NCBI GenBank assembly: GCA_016987375.1
Contig: PJRA01000524.1
Location: forward strand, 1,602,691 to 1,666,690
DNA length: 64,000 bases
Source: Brachionus koreanus
Lineage: Eukaryota > Rotifera > Eurotatoria > Ploima > Brachionidae
Direction of reading: 5' to 3'
Part shown: positions 48,701-60,000 of the stretch, piece after piece
Position numbering within the stretch: the first letter of the stretch is position 1
How the letters are laid out: each line of letters starts with the position of its first letter
Notes under the pieces: model-generated
What the model saw: the letters and a program-made list of their open reading frames with translations, nothing else
Databases searched by the model: none
What the model was told of the DNA's origin: nothing
Translations under genes and position numbers: made by a program

Positions 48701-50820
48701 TATTTTTGCAAACCAACAAAACCACTTTTTAACCAACACTTACTGTATCCAACACCAAATGAATCATAATATCTTTGTGTAGAAAACCATCTATGTCGGC
48801 TGCATTTGTTTTTTACTTAATGTGGGACAAAATTAATGATCCGAAGCCACTGATGGCTATGTTAAAATATTAAAATTCAAGGCCATTTTTATTATCTAGT
48901 ATTTATTTTATTAACTTATTAAATAAATATAATTAAAGTAAAAAATTTAATGTTACATAAAATTCAGTAATAGTAAATTTGTGATAAATTTCATGATTAA
49001 ATAAAATTTCTCTAAATTAGAAATAAATAAAAAATCTTTAATTTTTATTTATTTTATTTTTTAGTCAGGTGTTTTTTGCTTAATGCTTTTTGTTTACATT
49101 ATCTGTTAATTTTGATTCTAAAGATTGAATGCCTTTGTAAATCTACTAGTTCTAGTGGCCTGATTTAGAAATATTTATAAACTTTTTCTTACCTTAAGCA
49201 TGATTAAAAAATTTTGTTAGACTTAACTTTTCGGAAAATGATTTATTTGGTGATTAATTCATTGATGCATTAACTTTGAATGTAATTTTTTGAAAAGAAA
49301 TCTACTCGATTAGAAAAATTTTTTTGCTAATCTTTTTGATAGAATAAATTTATTTTGTTTATTTGGGGCAATGTGAAATCTTTGTACAAAAATTACAGTA
49401 CAAAAAGGAAAAGCTAAATAATTATTTTTCTAGTTGTGCAAAAATGGTTCTGTAAACAGTACAATGTTGNNNNNNNNNNNNNNNNNNNNNNNNNNNNNNN
49501 NNNNNNNNNNNNNNNNNNNNNNNNNNNNNNNNNNNNNNNNNNNNNNNNNNNNNNNNNNNNNNNNNNNNNNNNNNNNNNNNNNNNNNGTACTGTTTACAGA
49601 ACCATTTTTGCACAACTAGAAAAATAATTATTTAGCTTTTCCTTTTTGTACTGTAATTTTTGTACTAAGATTTCACATTGCCTTATTTGGCTTGGCAAAA
49701 GAACCGACCCAACCCAACTGAACCCTGACGAATCACTTTAAAAAAAATTTAGTTTATAAATTAAATTAAGCCTCTATATTTATCATAAGACATAAAAAAA
49801 AATTTTAAAAATTTATTGCAAGAAAATTGGAAAAAAATACCATTAGTAAACTAAACATTTCGCTATAAAACTTACCGTTATTTTACTAGAATCGTATGGA
49901 TCTTCCAGTATCAACAATAGATCTTCGGGTCTCTCTTGAGCAAATGAATAAGAATACTTGTAAGAGTTGTCGGTGTGCGGATAGTTATAATTAAAAAATT
50001 GTGTGTATATATTGTGATCAAAACTGCTTGTATGAGACGGCTGTGAGTGTCTATTGAATTGAGAGTTGTCGTAAGAAAAAGAAGAAAAATTGGTGTTGGC
50101 AAAAAAATTGTTGGAATTTTCGTTTGTATACTTTGAATTTGAAGGATTACGGTGAACGTGAGGCGGAATTGGTGGTGGCCGTGGAGGTGGTGGCGGAGGC
50201 GGAGGTGGATTTGTAGGTGGCGTATGGTGATGCTGAGACGGATAATGCTGATTAAAAGGACTAAAATTGCTCGAATTAAAAGTACTGTATATATTGGACG
50301 ATGGATAATTTGAGTGTGCCGAGTAGGCAGGCGATCTTTGATAAAAGCTATTCGGATAGAATGAGCTGTCCATTTTTGGTGCTGATTTTGTAATTTTGTT
50401 TGCTAGGTTGATCAATTTGGCAGCAAATTCGGGGTCTTTGTCGGCAAAAAAATCCGCTTTTAGCTTCAACTTTTCGAATTGTTTCAACAAATTCTCGTAG
50501 TCAACAAACTTGGATTCTTTGTGCGATGCCGAGCTACTGGGCGACAATGGTCGATTTTTGTTTGAGTTTGATTTATTAGTGGATTGTTTGCTAGCTATTG
50601 TTGGACGATTGTTGCCATCAGCTGTTTTACTAAAGCTTGTTTTAGCGCTTGACGATGATAGATCATACGAGTATCTGTGATGCGCTTCACGATCTCTATT
50701 TCGACCAGAAGAGCTCTTAATTTCTCGTTTGTGGTAAAAATTGTTAGCTTTAGTCTTTGTATCACAGTCCTTTTTGTACATATCATGATTTGTAGTTGGA
50801 GGAGTCATGCTAGTTGGCAT
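45786..50820 (-). CDS. Proline-rich, mostly disordered protein, 940 residues, function unknown
   Basis: Three exons on the minus strand: 50820-49876 (945 nt), 48028-47805 (224 nt) and 47439-45786 (1,654 nt), joined in frame by GT...AG sites (KIT|VQMTRT, then KPG|VVVVEEPGEEP). The ATG at 50820 sits in AACAACAATGCC. The N-terminal exon is Ser/Asn/Tyr-rich with a helical patch (YENLLKQFEKLKLKADFF) and a polyproline run with PRPPPIPPHVH, a likely EVH1 or SH3 ligand. The middle exon has an acidic, helix-prone stretch (FKSELELNKFLKEFEENL). The last exon is low complexity with many charged, Ser and Pro residues, RTVRRAESF, and a Tyr/Gln-rich end. No signal peptide, membrane helix or named domain. 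A cytoskeletal or signalling scaffold is possible but unproven. Confidence 0.85.
47554..47640. repeat. Intronic cluster of AAGTC/GACTT words
   Basis: Inside intron 47440-47804, eight copies of the pentamer AAGTC or its complement GACTT occur within 87 bp, often as CAAGTCA or GACTTGA. A further GTCAGTGACTTTACTTTG lies at 47753-47770. The arrangement is irregular, not a clean tandem array. It could be a decayed repeat or a protein-binding array in the pre-mRNA. Confidence 0.4.
48029..49875 (-). other. 1.85 kb intron of the proline-rich gene
   Basis: Donor GTAAGTTTT at 49875 and acceptor GAAAG before 48028, both phase 0. It contains the fold-back element at 49367-49682 with the second assembly gap. 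The rest is AT-rich DNA in which I see no coding frame. Confidence 0.75.
49367..49682. mobile_element. Fold-back (inverted-repeat) element with an assembly gap at its centre
   Basis: The left arm (49367-49469) and right arm (49587-49682) are inverted copies, beginning GGCAATGTGAAATCTT and differing at about one place over nearly 100 bp. The N run 49470-49586 occupies the loop. The direct repeat TTATTTGG flanks both sides (49359-49366 and 49683-49690), an 8-bp target duplication of the kind made by hAT and some related families. No coding capacity is visible. The hairpin probably caused the gap. Confidence 0.8.
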
Positions 50821-53800
50821 TGTTGTTTGTTCATTAATTTTTAACAATTTTAATTAATTATTTTCTAATTTGTTTTTTATTTTTTTTTTTATTTTCTACA
50901 ATATAGATAGTTTTTGATATTTCATTAAATTTAACTACTCGTTTTAAATTTTAAAATATCCAATCGAGTAAAAATAGTTGTGTTTAGTGTGTGTAACTTG
51001 TAATGGTCAATTAATTAATTTAGAAAATTGAAAACTAGTCAAAAGAAAAAAAAAATAAAAAAGAAATTTTTTTTTATTATTTCAAAAAGAGAAAATTTAA
51101 TCCTTGTCTTTAATGAAAAATTTAAATTATAATCTATTCAGTAATGTGTTTAATCTCGAAGCTATTAAGACAAAATGCACGCTTGAGCGCTTATTACTCC
51201 CTGTTTTAAATAGCTATACCCTAGTTACCTAGTAGGCCAGTTAATTATGAACATGTGTGCTGAAAGATTTTAATTAAATCCGAAGCCAGATGATAGTGCA
51301 TCATGGACATTTTAGTAATAAAAAGATTTCTAAAATGAATTTTTTTTGTATTTAATTTATGCTTTGAGATTTAGTTTGCCTTAAGGCTAGTTTAATTTAG
51401 TCTAGCTTGAAGAGCTAGTTTAAAATTGAATTTTTTTGCCAAATACCCCCGATGCTTTTGTTCAACCACTAATTGTCCATGAAATGTTGAAATGAAACAT
51501 ATCAAACATTTCAATTCTAAACATCTATGTGATCTTTCTAATTTAACAATACTTAATTTGCTTTTCGACTAATTTTGCCCTAAAATTTTAAAGCGAGCGA
51601 TCATCAATTATTTTCAAAAATCGCTTATCAAAATTGGCATCTCTCTTGGAGCATGCCAAAATTGTAACTTTCCCTTAAAAGTGTGTCCTATGAGTGGAGT
51701 GATATTATCGATGATGAGACAAAAAATGGAAGCTGAACTAATTAGTTCAGTAAAACTATTTGCCAATTTAAAAAAAAAGATATTTTCAGAAACGGAAAAT
51801 TATTAAATTTTATTTTCAATTATTTTGTTAAATAATTTTGATAGCTTATTCAAAAGAAATGAGCGAAAAATTAATTAAGAATCAAAAATTTGATAAACAA
51901 TGGCTTAAATTATTTAATTTTTAAAAAGAGTGCAAATATTTTTGATCTATTGTGTTATTTTTTGGTTTATTTAAAATCTAAATTTTCTCTCATTAGTTTC
52001 AAAACAATTACCGAATCATTAATTTAGAAATTTTGATCTAAATTTAAAAAATACTCGAAATTATCAATCACTTTTTTCAAAGATAGTTTTTTTTCCAGAA
52101 TATGGAATTAAAAAAATTTCTTTTTTCAAGTTAAATTTGCTTTAAATTGAAAAAATTTTTTATCCCAATTTAGTCATGCTTCATGTTGCATTTAGAGAAC
52201 TTGATTTTAATCTTTTAAAAAATAAAAAACAAGAATTTTTAAAATTTTGTTCTGTTCTAGCCATTTATAACAAAAAATTTAAGTAAGAACAAGAAGGTCA
52301 CATAAATCAAATTTTTTTAATTCAGTCTTATTTAAAAATTGTATATCTATATGAATATAGTGTAAAATTTTTATTGAAGGTTAACATATTACCGCAGTTT
52401 TTTTTTAAAAATTTTTATTCCTTTAAAAAAAATTCAATTTTGGAGTGGTTCATGTGCTTTAGAAAATCCCGCATGTTTTTGTTCCACTTAATAATACAAT
52501 ATGGCCGTGAGATTGGCGATTAAAAAACCAATTCAATTATTTCAACTCTTAAAAAGACTTGGAAGCACCCATTATGCATCTTGTCCAATTTCTCTTTTAT
52601 GAATTCAGATTTCACAAAGTGTATTTCAGTGAAATCTAATATTGTATAAATTAAAATAATTAATTGCTGATGTTATACCAAGACTGAATAGTTTCTATAA
52701 TATCATAAAATCATATAATATCTGAAAATTTTTAAATGTATCAAAAAAAAACTAATTTTGCAATCTAATTGCCAATTCAATTTATTTAGTTAATGATAAA
52801 TAACAAACCAATTTGAGATTTTTTTAAACAATTAGATTTAATCTTTTGATTTGAAATATTTTATAATTAGCTTAAATAATTGAACCTCTCAAATGCAAAT
52901 TCTGAGATAATTCAAAAACTAAAAAACAAAACAGTAAGAAATCCTGAAAAAAAAAATCTAAGAATTTACATTAAAATAATGAATACTTACCTATAATTCT
53001 TTAAAGCTAACTAAATTTTTAAAGCAATAAGATAAGCAGATAATTTTTTAATTTATCATATATAATTTTTTGATGAATTCAATTGTATTTTTTGCTACAA
53101 ACCAAGTTTTTTACCAAGTAATTAATGTTTAAAATTTTTTAATTTTATTTTTGTTTATGTAAATGTGCTTTAAAAATAATTATTCAAACAATTTTATACT
53201 TTCATCAAGTTTTTTTTTTTTTATTAATTTTATTTTTGTTTTAAAATAATAAATTCTTTGACAATAGTCTATTTTTTCCATTTAATTGCACAAGTAATTC
53301 AAAGGTTTACGTCTTCTAGAAATTTTAGATTTGTGAAACTAAGCAACAAGGACCAAGCATTTTTTCACTTTTTTTTATTCAAAAATATATTTAAAATAAA
53401 ACCATGATAATTTTATAGAGTAATATCATTTTTTAAAAAAAATTTCAAAATCTACACAAAGCAAAAAGATTTATTCATTTGAAAAATCAATTCAAAAGAT
53501 CAGAAAATTTAAAAATTTTTCAAAAGAGTCAAAATGACTCCTTTGATAGTGTCAAAGAAGAATTTTTCCTATTGCATTATATTCTATTGCTTAATAACGA
53601 AATCAAAATAAAATAAAATTATAATATAAAGAAAAAAGTTTAAAATTTAATTTTATTTGAAAAATTTCAATAAAAAATTTTTAAGATTTATAAAAAAATT
53701 TTAAAGGTTACACAAAGGAACAGGTTCACCAAAATGACGGGCTAAATATGTTTTATATAAATGTGCACAATGTTTTTTTCTTTTAAATTCAAGCATATTT

Positions 53801-55018
53801 TTCTCTAAAAATTTTCAATAATTCAAACATATTGAATCAATAATAACTTAAAATAAAGAAAAAATAATTTTTTTTTTCAAAAAATAAAAAGCAAGTTCCG
53901 TTTTCGATACAATTTCACAATTTCATTTGAAAATTTTAAATTGCAGAATTTTTTTTTTGGAAATGATTGCGCAATTGAATATCAAATTTTAGCGTGCTTA
54001 GATATTGAATAGAAAATTGAAGCAGCATTTTTTAAAATTTTAAAAAGTTAATCAAAAAAAGTTTTTATCAAATATTTATTTTCTAATTTTATGAATTAAT
54101 TATTCTGTTTAAAAAAAGCATTTTAAAAGCTTAAAAATCTTAATATTTAATTTTATGAATATCTAGTTACTATTTTTTATATAATTAAAAAATGATCAAA
54201 TAAAATTTGAAATTTAATTCATTTGAAAAAGCAATTTTGGCTTTTGTTAAAATTTATTAATTTTTAATTCTGAAAAAGTGGTCATATCTTGACTAATGTT
54301 ATTTATCGCATTTTATAGTAACTTTTTGAACTAGAAAAGCAAAAAAAAATCTTGATAATTTATCTGATGTCTCGAAGTGCTAAAAAAGGGTACTTAATAT
54401 TTTCAATTTGTATGAGTTTTCAACTATATCACCAGGTCAAACGATTATTAAATAATATTCTTAAATTCTTTCATTATCGAGGGGCTTGCGATATCAAAAA
54501 GCCATTCCGATAGTAAGATATTTAGCTTTAAGTACAGTGTACTTTTGAAAGTGTCGTATGCCTATTTTTTAAATGAAGGAAATTTTCAAAAATTACCAAT
54601 TGTGATTTTATGTATTAAATTAATGGTCTATTTTAATTTTTTGAAATTCTGTGTTATTTCTTTGACATTAATGATCACGCTCATAATAGATTCAAAATTA
54701 TATTTTATACAATTCACTTTAGACTTACAACAAAATTACAACATTACCCAAATGTTTATTAATCATGCGATGTAATGGATGCATCATCATCTGAAGTTGA
54801 GGATCAATTCAAAGAGTTTATTTTAAATTTTATAATTAATTTTTAATTTAATCTAAAAAGTTTTAACACGGTAAGCATTCCATGTATAAGAAATACATAA
54901 TGTTTTAAAAATATTTTCTCAACCTTTTGATAAGATCAATTTTTAAATTTAAATGAAAAAAAAAAATTTTTTGAGAAGTATACTTTAAATCTATTTCAAA
55001 ATGTAATGTTTACATTAG

Positions 55019-55160
55019 TACCCTTGGGCCCGTCTATCCGATCTCCTCGTTAGACGTTTAGGAGCAGCTATTTATCCTCCATGTTAACTAAAACGCTTAT
55101 GGTTTAGCTAGTTAACAAATCCAGTGATATCGACAAAGATGTCGATATATCACACAAAAT
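55019..55160. other. Hairpin-rich patch of higher GC
   Basis: In a very AT-rich surround this 140-bp patch holds three nested complementary pairs: CTCCT/AGGAG around 55051-55073; GTTAACTA and TAGTTAAC (55083-55116) with an inner AAAC/GTTT pair; and GTGATATCGACA with TGTCGATATATCAC (about 55122-55151). It is not a tRNA (no T-loop motif). A structured RNA or a transposon end are possible. Confidence 0.35.
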
Positions 55161-57019
55161 TATTGGTAAACTAGCATAAAGTATTACATTTTAATATGAA
55201 ATTAAAATTTCAAATTCGGAATAAGAAATAAAATTAAAATATTTTTCTTTACTAGAAATATTTTAGCTTTTTATTATTTAATTATAAATATTTCTTTTAT
55301 TATTTTTATTAGTTGATGAAAATAAAATTTTTATTTTATTTTAAAAAAATAAAATTCATTAATAAAAGAGCCTAGCTTTTATTTTCACAGATTGAATAAA
55401 AACGAATTCAAATAAAATCCCAAAGCTTTTTTTGGAATAAAATTTTAAATAACTCACTTGATTTTACTAATAATTTAAGATAAATTCTTTTTGAATATTA
55501 TAATGTAGATCAAAGTGGAAATTCTATTTTTTGTAAATGAAAAATTGTCTATTAATTTAAACTTTAAGTACGAAGGATTTGTGAAATTTTTTTTAAAAGA
55601 AAATAAAATTATTTTATAATATAAATTAAAAAATTCTATAATATTTTTGATTTAAGAAATGATTGAAAAAAAATTTAATTAAATGATTAAAATTATTGAA
55701 AAACAAAAAAGGAAGTAAAAAAAGGGTTGAAAAGACCCTTCCGGTCTTTGAGTGTAAATATCTTTTCGATTATAGTTAAATTAAAAGGTTTTACCATTAG
55801 TTTAATGATGGAACATTAGTTAATTTTTTAGTTAATTAGTTAATTTAAAATTAACAAGTTAATTTTTTAACAAGAAAAAAAAATTTTTCAAATTTTACAT
55901 GCATTAAGGGCTTAAATTTTCGTTACCGACATAACCCAGTAAAATTGATTTCTTTTATTTTTAAATAATTTTTTTTAAGATAATCAATAATTTCAAGATT
56001 GTTTTAAAACTTTTAGATTAATTAATACAAATTTTTATTTAATAAAAATAATATATCATGATAAAGGTGTCCTAAACAATTGAAGAAGATAAAGTCTGAA
56101 ATTTGCACACACTGCTTAATAAATACGACAAATCCACTCTTTAAAGGTATCAACAGGATTTGATGTATTATTTTTTTTGTAAAAAGCTAAATTAATCTCA
56201 TTTAGATTTTGATAAAATTTAAAAATCGATTTGTCTTTCATTATCCACAGTTTTCTGTTTATCAATAATATTTTGTTTGATATAAAAAATGCTCTTGTTT
56301 TGATGCTTAATTGAAAAAAATTAAAAATAATCAAAAATATTTTTATTTAATCATTTTTACATAACCATAATGTAATTAGTATCTAAATTTAATTTGTCAA
56401 AAAAAGGTGATCATAATGCTAGTTGAAAAATTCTAATAATAAATTTAGCAATCAATAAAATTTAAATTAAATCGGACTCAAATAGCTTTTAAAATATAAT
56501 TTAAATTTTTTTCTCTTAAAAAAAATAAGAATAACTTATTTATTTTAGAAATCTGTTGAAAACCAATTAAATAAATTAAAAAAATGTTTATCTTTTGATT
56601 AAATTTAATTTTTTTTTTATCAAAGTACAGAAAATATTAGAATTTAACTGAACTGAAAAATCAATTGTTTTATTTTAGTTTTTTAGAAGCCAGTTTAAAA
56701 TGCAATTGCCTTACAGACTCAATTGTTGTTTGTTGAAGCATAAAATCGAATAGTTATCTTTTAATAGAGTTTCAATTTATTTCGATAGGAATGAAAATTA
56801 TTCTAGATAGTTATTAGTATTGGATAAATAAAGTCTAAGAACTAATTGAAAGAGTGCCTATTTGATTATAAATATTTTGCAATCTTTTTATTGACAGTTG
56901 CATTCTTGAAACTTTGTTGACTTGAAATATTACAAGTTTTTCAACTTGTACAAGATTAAACACTCGAAATTTTAATTAAGCCTAATGAATGATGCAAAGT
57001 AAATTTGGGCCAAGATTCG

Positions 57020-57038
57020 CTGATTTCCCAAATCAGCT
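57020..57038. other. Short perfect hairpin
   Basis: GCTGATTT and AAATCAGC form an 8-bp stem around a CCC loop. No T-run terminator context or gene is attached, and the role is unknown. Confidence 0.3.
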
Positions 57039-60000
57039 CTTATTAGAGCGAAGCTCTTATTATTATGAGCGTGATTCATAAAATTTCTAGGTTAAAGATT
57101 ACAGATTCGTTTTGGGAATATATTGATAGATTTAGATAAAATAAACCAAATTAGACAAGTATCGATTTGTCCCGAACAAGAGTCAATTATTCACGCAAAT
57201 TTGCTGGCAATGTTGGATGTATTGTTGTTTTTCAAATAGAGATAAGCAAATTATTTAACTTTATTTTTGTTTCTATAGTTTCAAAAATAAAAAAAAATCT
57301 ACGGAAGCAATTTTCAAAGAAAAATTGTAATTATTTGGTCACTTGATTCCCATATTTTGTGAGTATCAAATTTATTTAATTCTTGGTGTCAAGTGATAAT
57401 GCCGACAACAAGATTGTATTGTGGGCAATTTTTTTTTCTATTTTAGCATTATTTAATTGAGAATATGCCATTGAAATTAAATAAATGATTGTCAAAATTT
57501 AATTTTTTTTCTTGATAGAAAAAAAAAATTCTATTAAGTTATTTGTTTAATTAAAAATTTAAAGCTTTTTTTTATGAATAAATTATCAATGGCTTGAAAC
57601 ATTAAATTGACTTTGTATTTTTCTTTTAATTAATGAAACTTGCTTATTAGCTAACTTTTTTTAAACATTAATTTTTTTAGATTTACTCAAGCCTAATTGT
57701 TAGTCATCAAAGACTACTGCTTGATATTTAAAAATTTATGACATGTTTAGCTTTGAGCCAAATTGGTAAATTGCTGAGAAAAATGGCTTTTAATAGTGAA
57801 CAGAACAGGTTAAGCTAAATCGATAATTATTCCAATTATTTCAAGATAAACCTAGCTCTTCGAATGATTAATTTATTTCATTCATTTTTCATTCAGTTAT
57901 AAATAGAAAAAAAATAGAAACATAAAGACTCATTTTGCTGGACATTCAGTCATTTCCTTTCTTCGGATCATCCGATAAGCAACTTTATTTAAAATAAAAA
58001 AAAATAATTTATTTTTATCTTGAGTTAAAGTCTAAATTTATATTCCATTTGAAAATAAGTAATTAACTATCGATTGTTTGCTTATTTTTGCTTGTCGTTT
58101 TGTTTCCTTTATTTTTTAAGTAACTCTTCGAAAAATAATCACTCAATTTTTTCTCATAGCGCAATGGCCTAAAACTTAAGAAAAAAATACATTTTTTTTA
58201 AAACTTCATTAAAAATCGACCATGCCAGATAATAATTAATTTGTGACGTAGAAATCATTTTTGATGAAAATAGCCTAATTACTCATTATAGCAGATTTTG
58301 AAGGCTTATGGATAAAACAGTTTATTTTGGAAATTATAAATTTTCAAAAGCCGTTCTTAAGCTTTGAATTTCAGCTCATAAAATTCACATTTAAAACGAT
58401 TAAAAGCTCGTGTTTGGTTATTCAAATGGCTTATAAATTGCATTAGAGATGCCTTAAGAATTAATTTCAAATCAGTGTTTAACAAAGAGAGAATATTTTC
58501 TATTTAGTCTATTTGGTCACAATTAAAAAAGAAAAATAATTTGCTTTGAAAAAAGCTTTTACCTTTTCTTTGTCTGAACAAAATTTTTACTGGACTCAAT
58601 AGAAAATTCTAACAAGAGCGTTTTTCAAATAGCTTTTAAATTGACTAAAAGTTTTAAAAATAAAAGTAAATAAATTTTTTATATACATATAGACTTATTG
58701 TTGCTAAATATCAGCAGATAACATTCACCAAATCGATTTTTATATTTTTTTAATTTGATGTAGAAAGACGATTTCAAGTGCAATTAACTTTGTATTATTC
58801 TCTAGGGTTTTGTTGAATTTTACCACATAATTATTAACTTCCTGACGCGATTATTTGCTCGACAAGTATTGAAATAAAGCAAAATTATAATCAAAATAGC
58901 TGGCCTTATAATTCGGATTCCAATACCCATACTCCTATGCACCTAATCGTAAGATTTAATTAAATCTGTTTAATTCAATTTAATTTTGAAATTGTTGTGC
59001 AACTCGGTTGTGTTGAATTTCCTATCGAACTATAGCAATTTAATTTCTTTTTTTTTTAAATTTTAATTAAAAGTCTTGACGACTGGAACAAAATTATTTT
59101 CACACAAGGATAAAGTTTTTTCACTAGATCAAGTTTTAATTAGAAAATAAATTTTCAAGTCAAATAGTATTATTTTAAAAAACAATTGATCATCTTAAAT
59201 TTTATCTTCTCAATGAAATTCTCAAGTCAAAAAGAAAAAAAATTGTATTTGTAAATAGAAAAAATTCGACTTGTCAGTTTTAATTTAAGAAAGTAAAATA
59301 ATTTTTAGATATATTTTTATTTCTTTAAAATTATTGTAGTTCAGTAATGTGATCAGACTAAAAGAACAACATTTAATTTTTTTGATTTTTTAGACAGCTA
59401 TTTTGTTATTTCTAAACTAAAAGTATTTAACTAAATACTAAGTTTATCATTCACACACCTGGTCTGTATTGTATTATTATTACTATATTTAAATGAGCAA
59501 CTAGTTTAATCTTGGAACTAACTATATATAACCAATGAGGCAACAAAAGTTTCGAAAATTACCCAATTTTTGAATTATTTAATTGCTTTTTTTAGAAAAA
59601 TGTTTTCAAAAAATTCTTGATTAATAAACATCTCATTTTGAATCATCTTGTCTAGCATTGTCTTAGTGCTGTTCAGTTTTGGAGTTATCAATTAAGTCTA
59701 ATTTGTCTTCGATTTCAAAAAAGAATTAGTTATTGTTGAATATAATTTATATAAAAATTAAGAATAGAAATGAACAATAAAGAAGATAAAACATGATATT
59801 TAAATACAACTGTATTGTTTTTATAGGCACTAAGGGTTTGTTAACGGGACAAAAAGTTAAAATAAAAATCTTAGTAAATATTTTATTTGATTCAGCTTTT
59901 TGGCTACTTCTAGCCTAAAGAAAATACAATTAATAAAGAAATAAAAGAATGGAGAAGAGAACAAATGCAACATGCTTTTGTATAATAAGCTAAACACGCA

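Noticed and set aside
49422..49627. Mirror-image open frames on both strands spanning the N run.
   Set aside because: They are artefacts of the palindromic arms and the unknown bases in the fold-back element.
54545..54775. A 76-codon frame with a hydrophobic stretch.
   Set aside because: Isolated in AT-rich DNA, where Phe/Ile/Leu runs arise by chance, with no exon chain on either side.
55083..55116. A possible tRNA because of a TAGCTAGTTAAC-like arm.
   Set aside because: No cloverleaf can be formed and the T-loop consensus is missing. I found no tRNA gene anywhere in the window.
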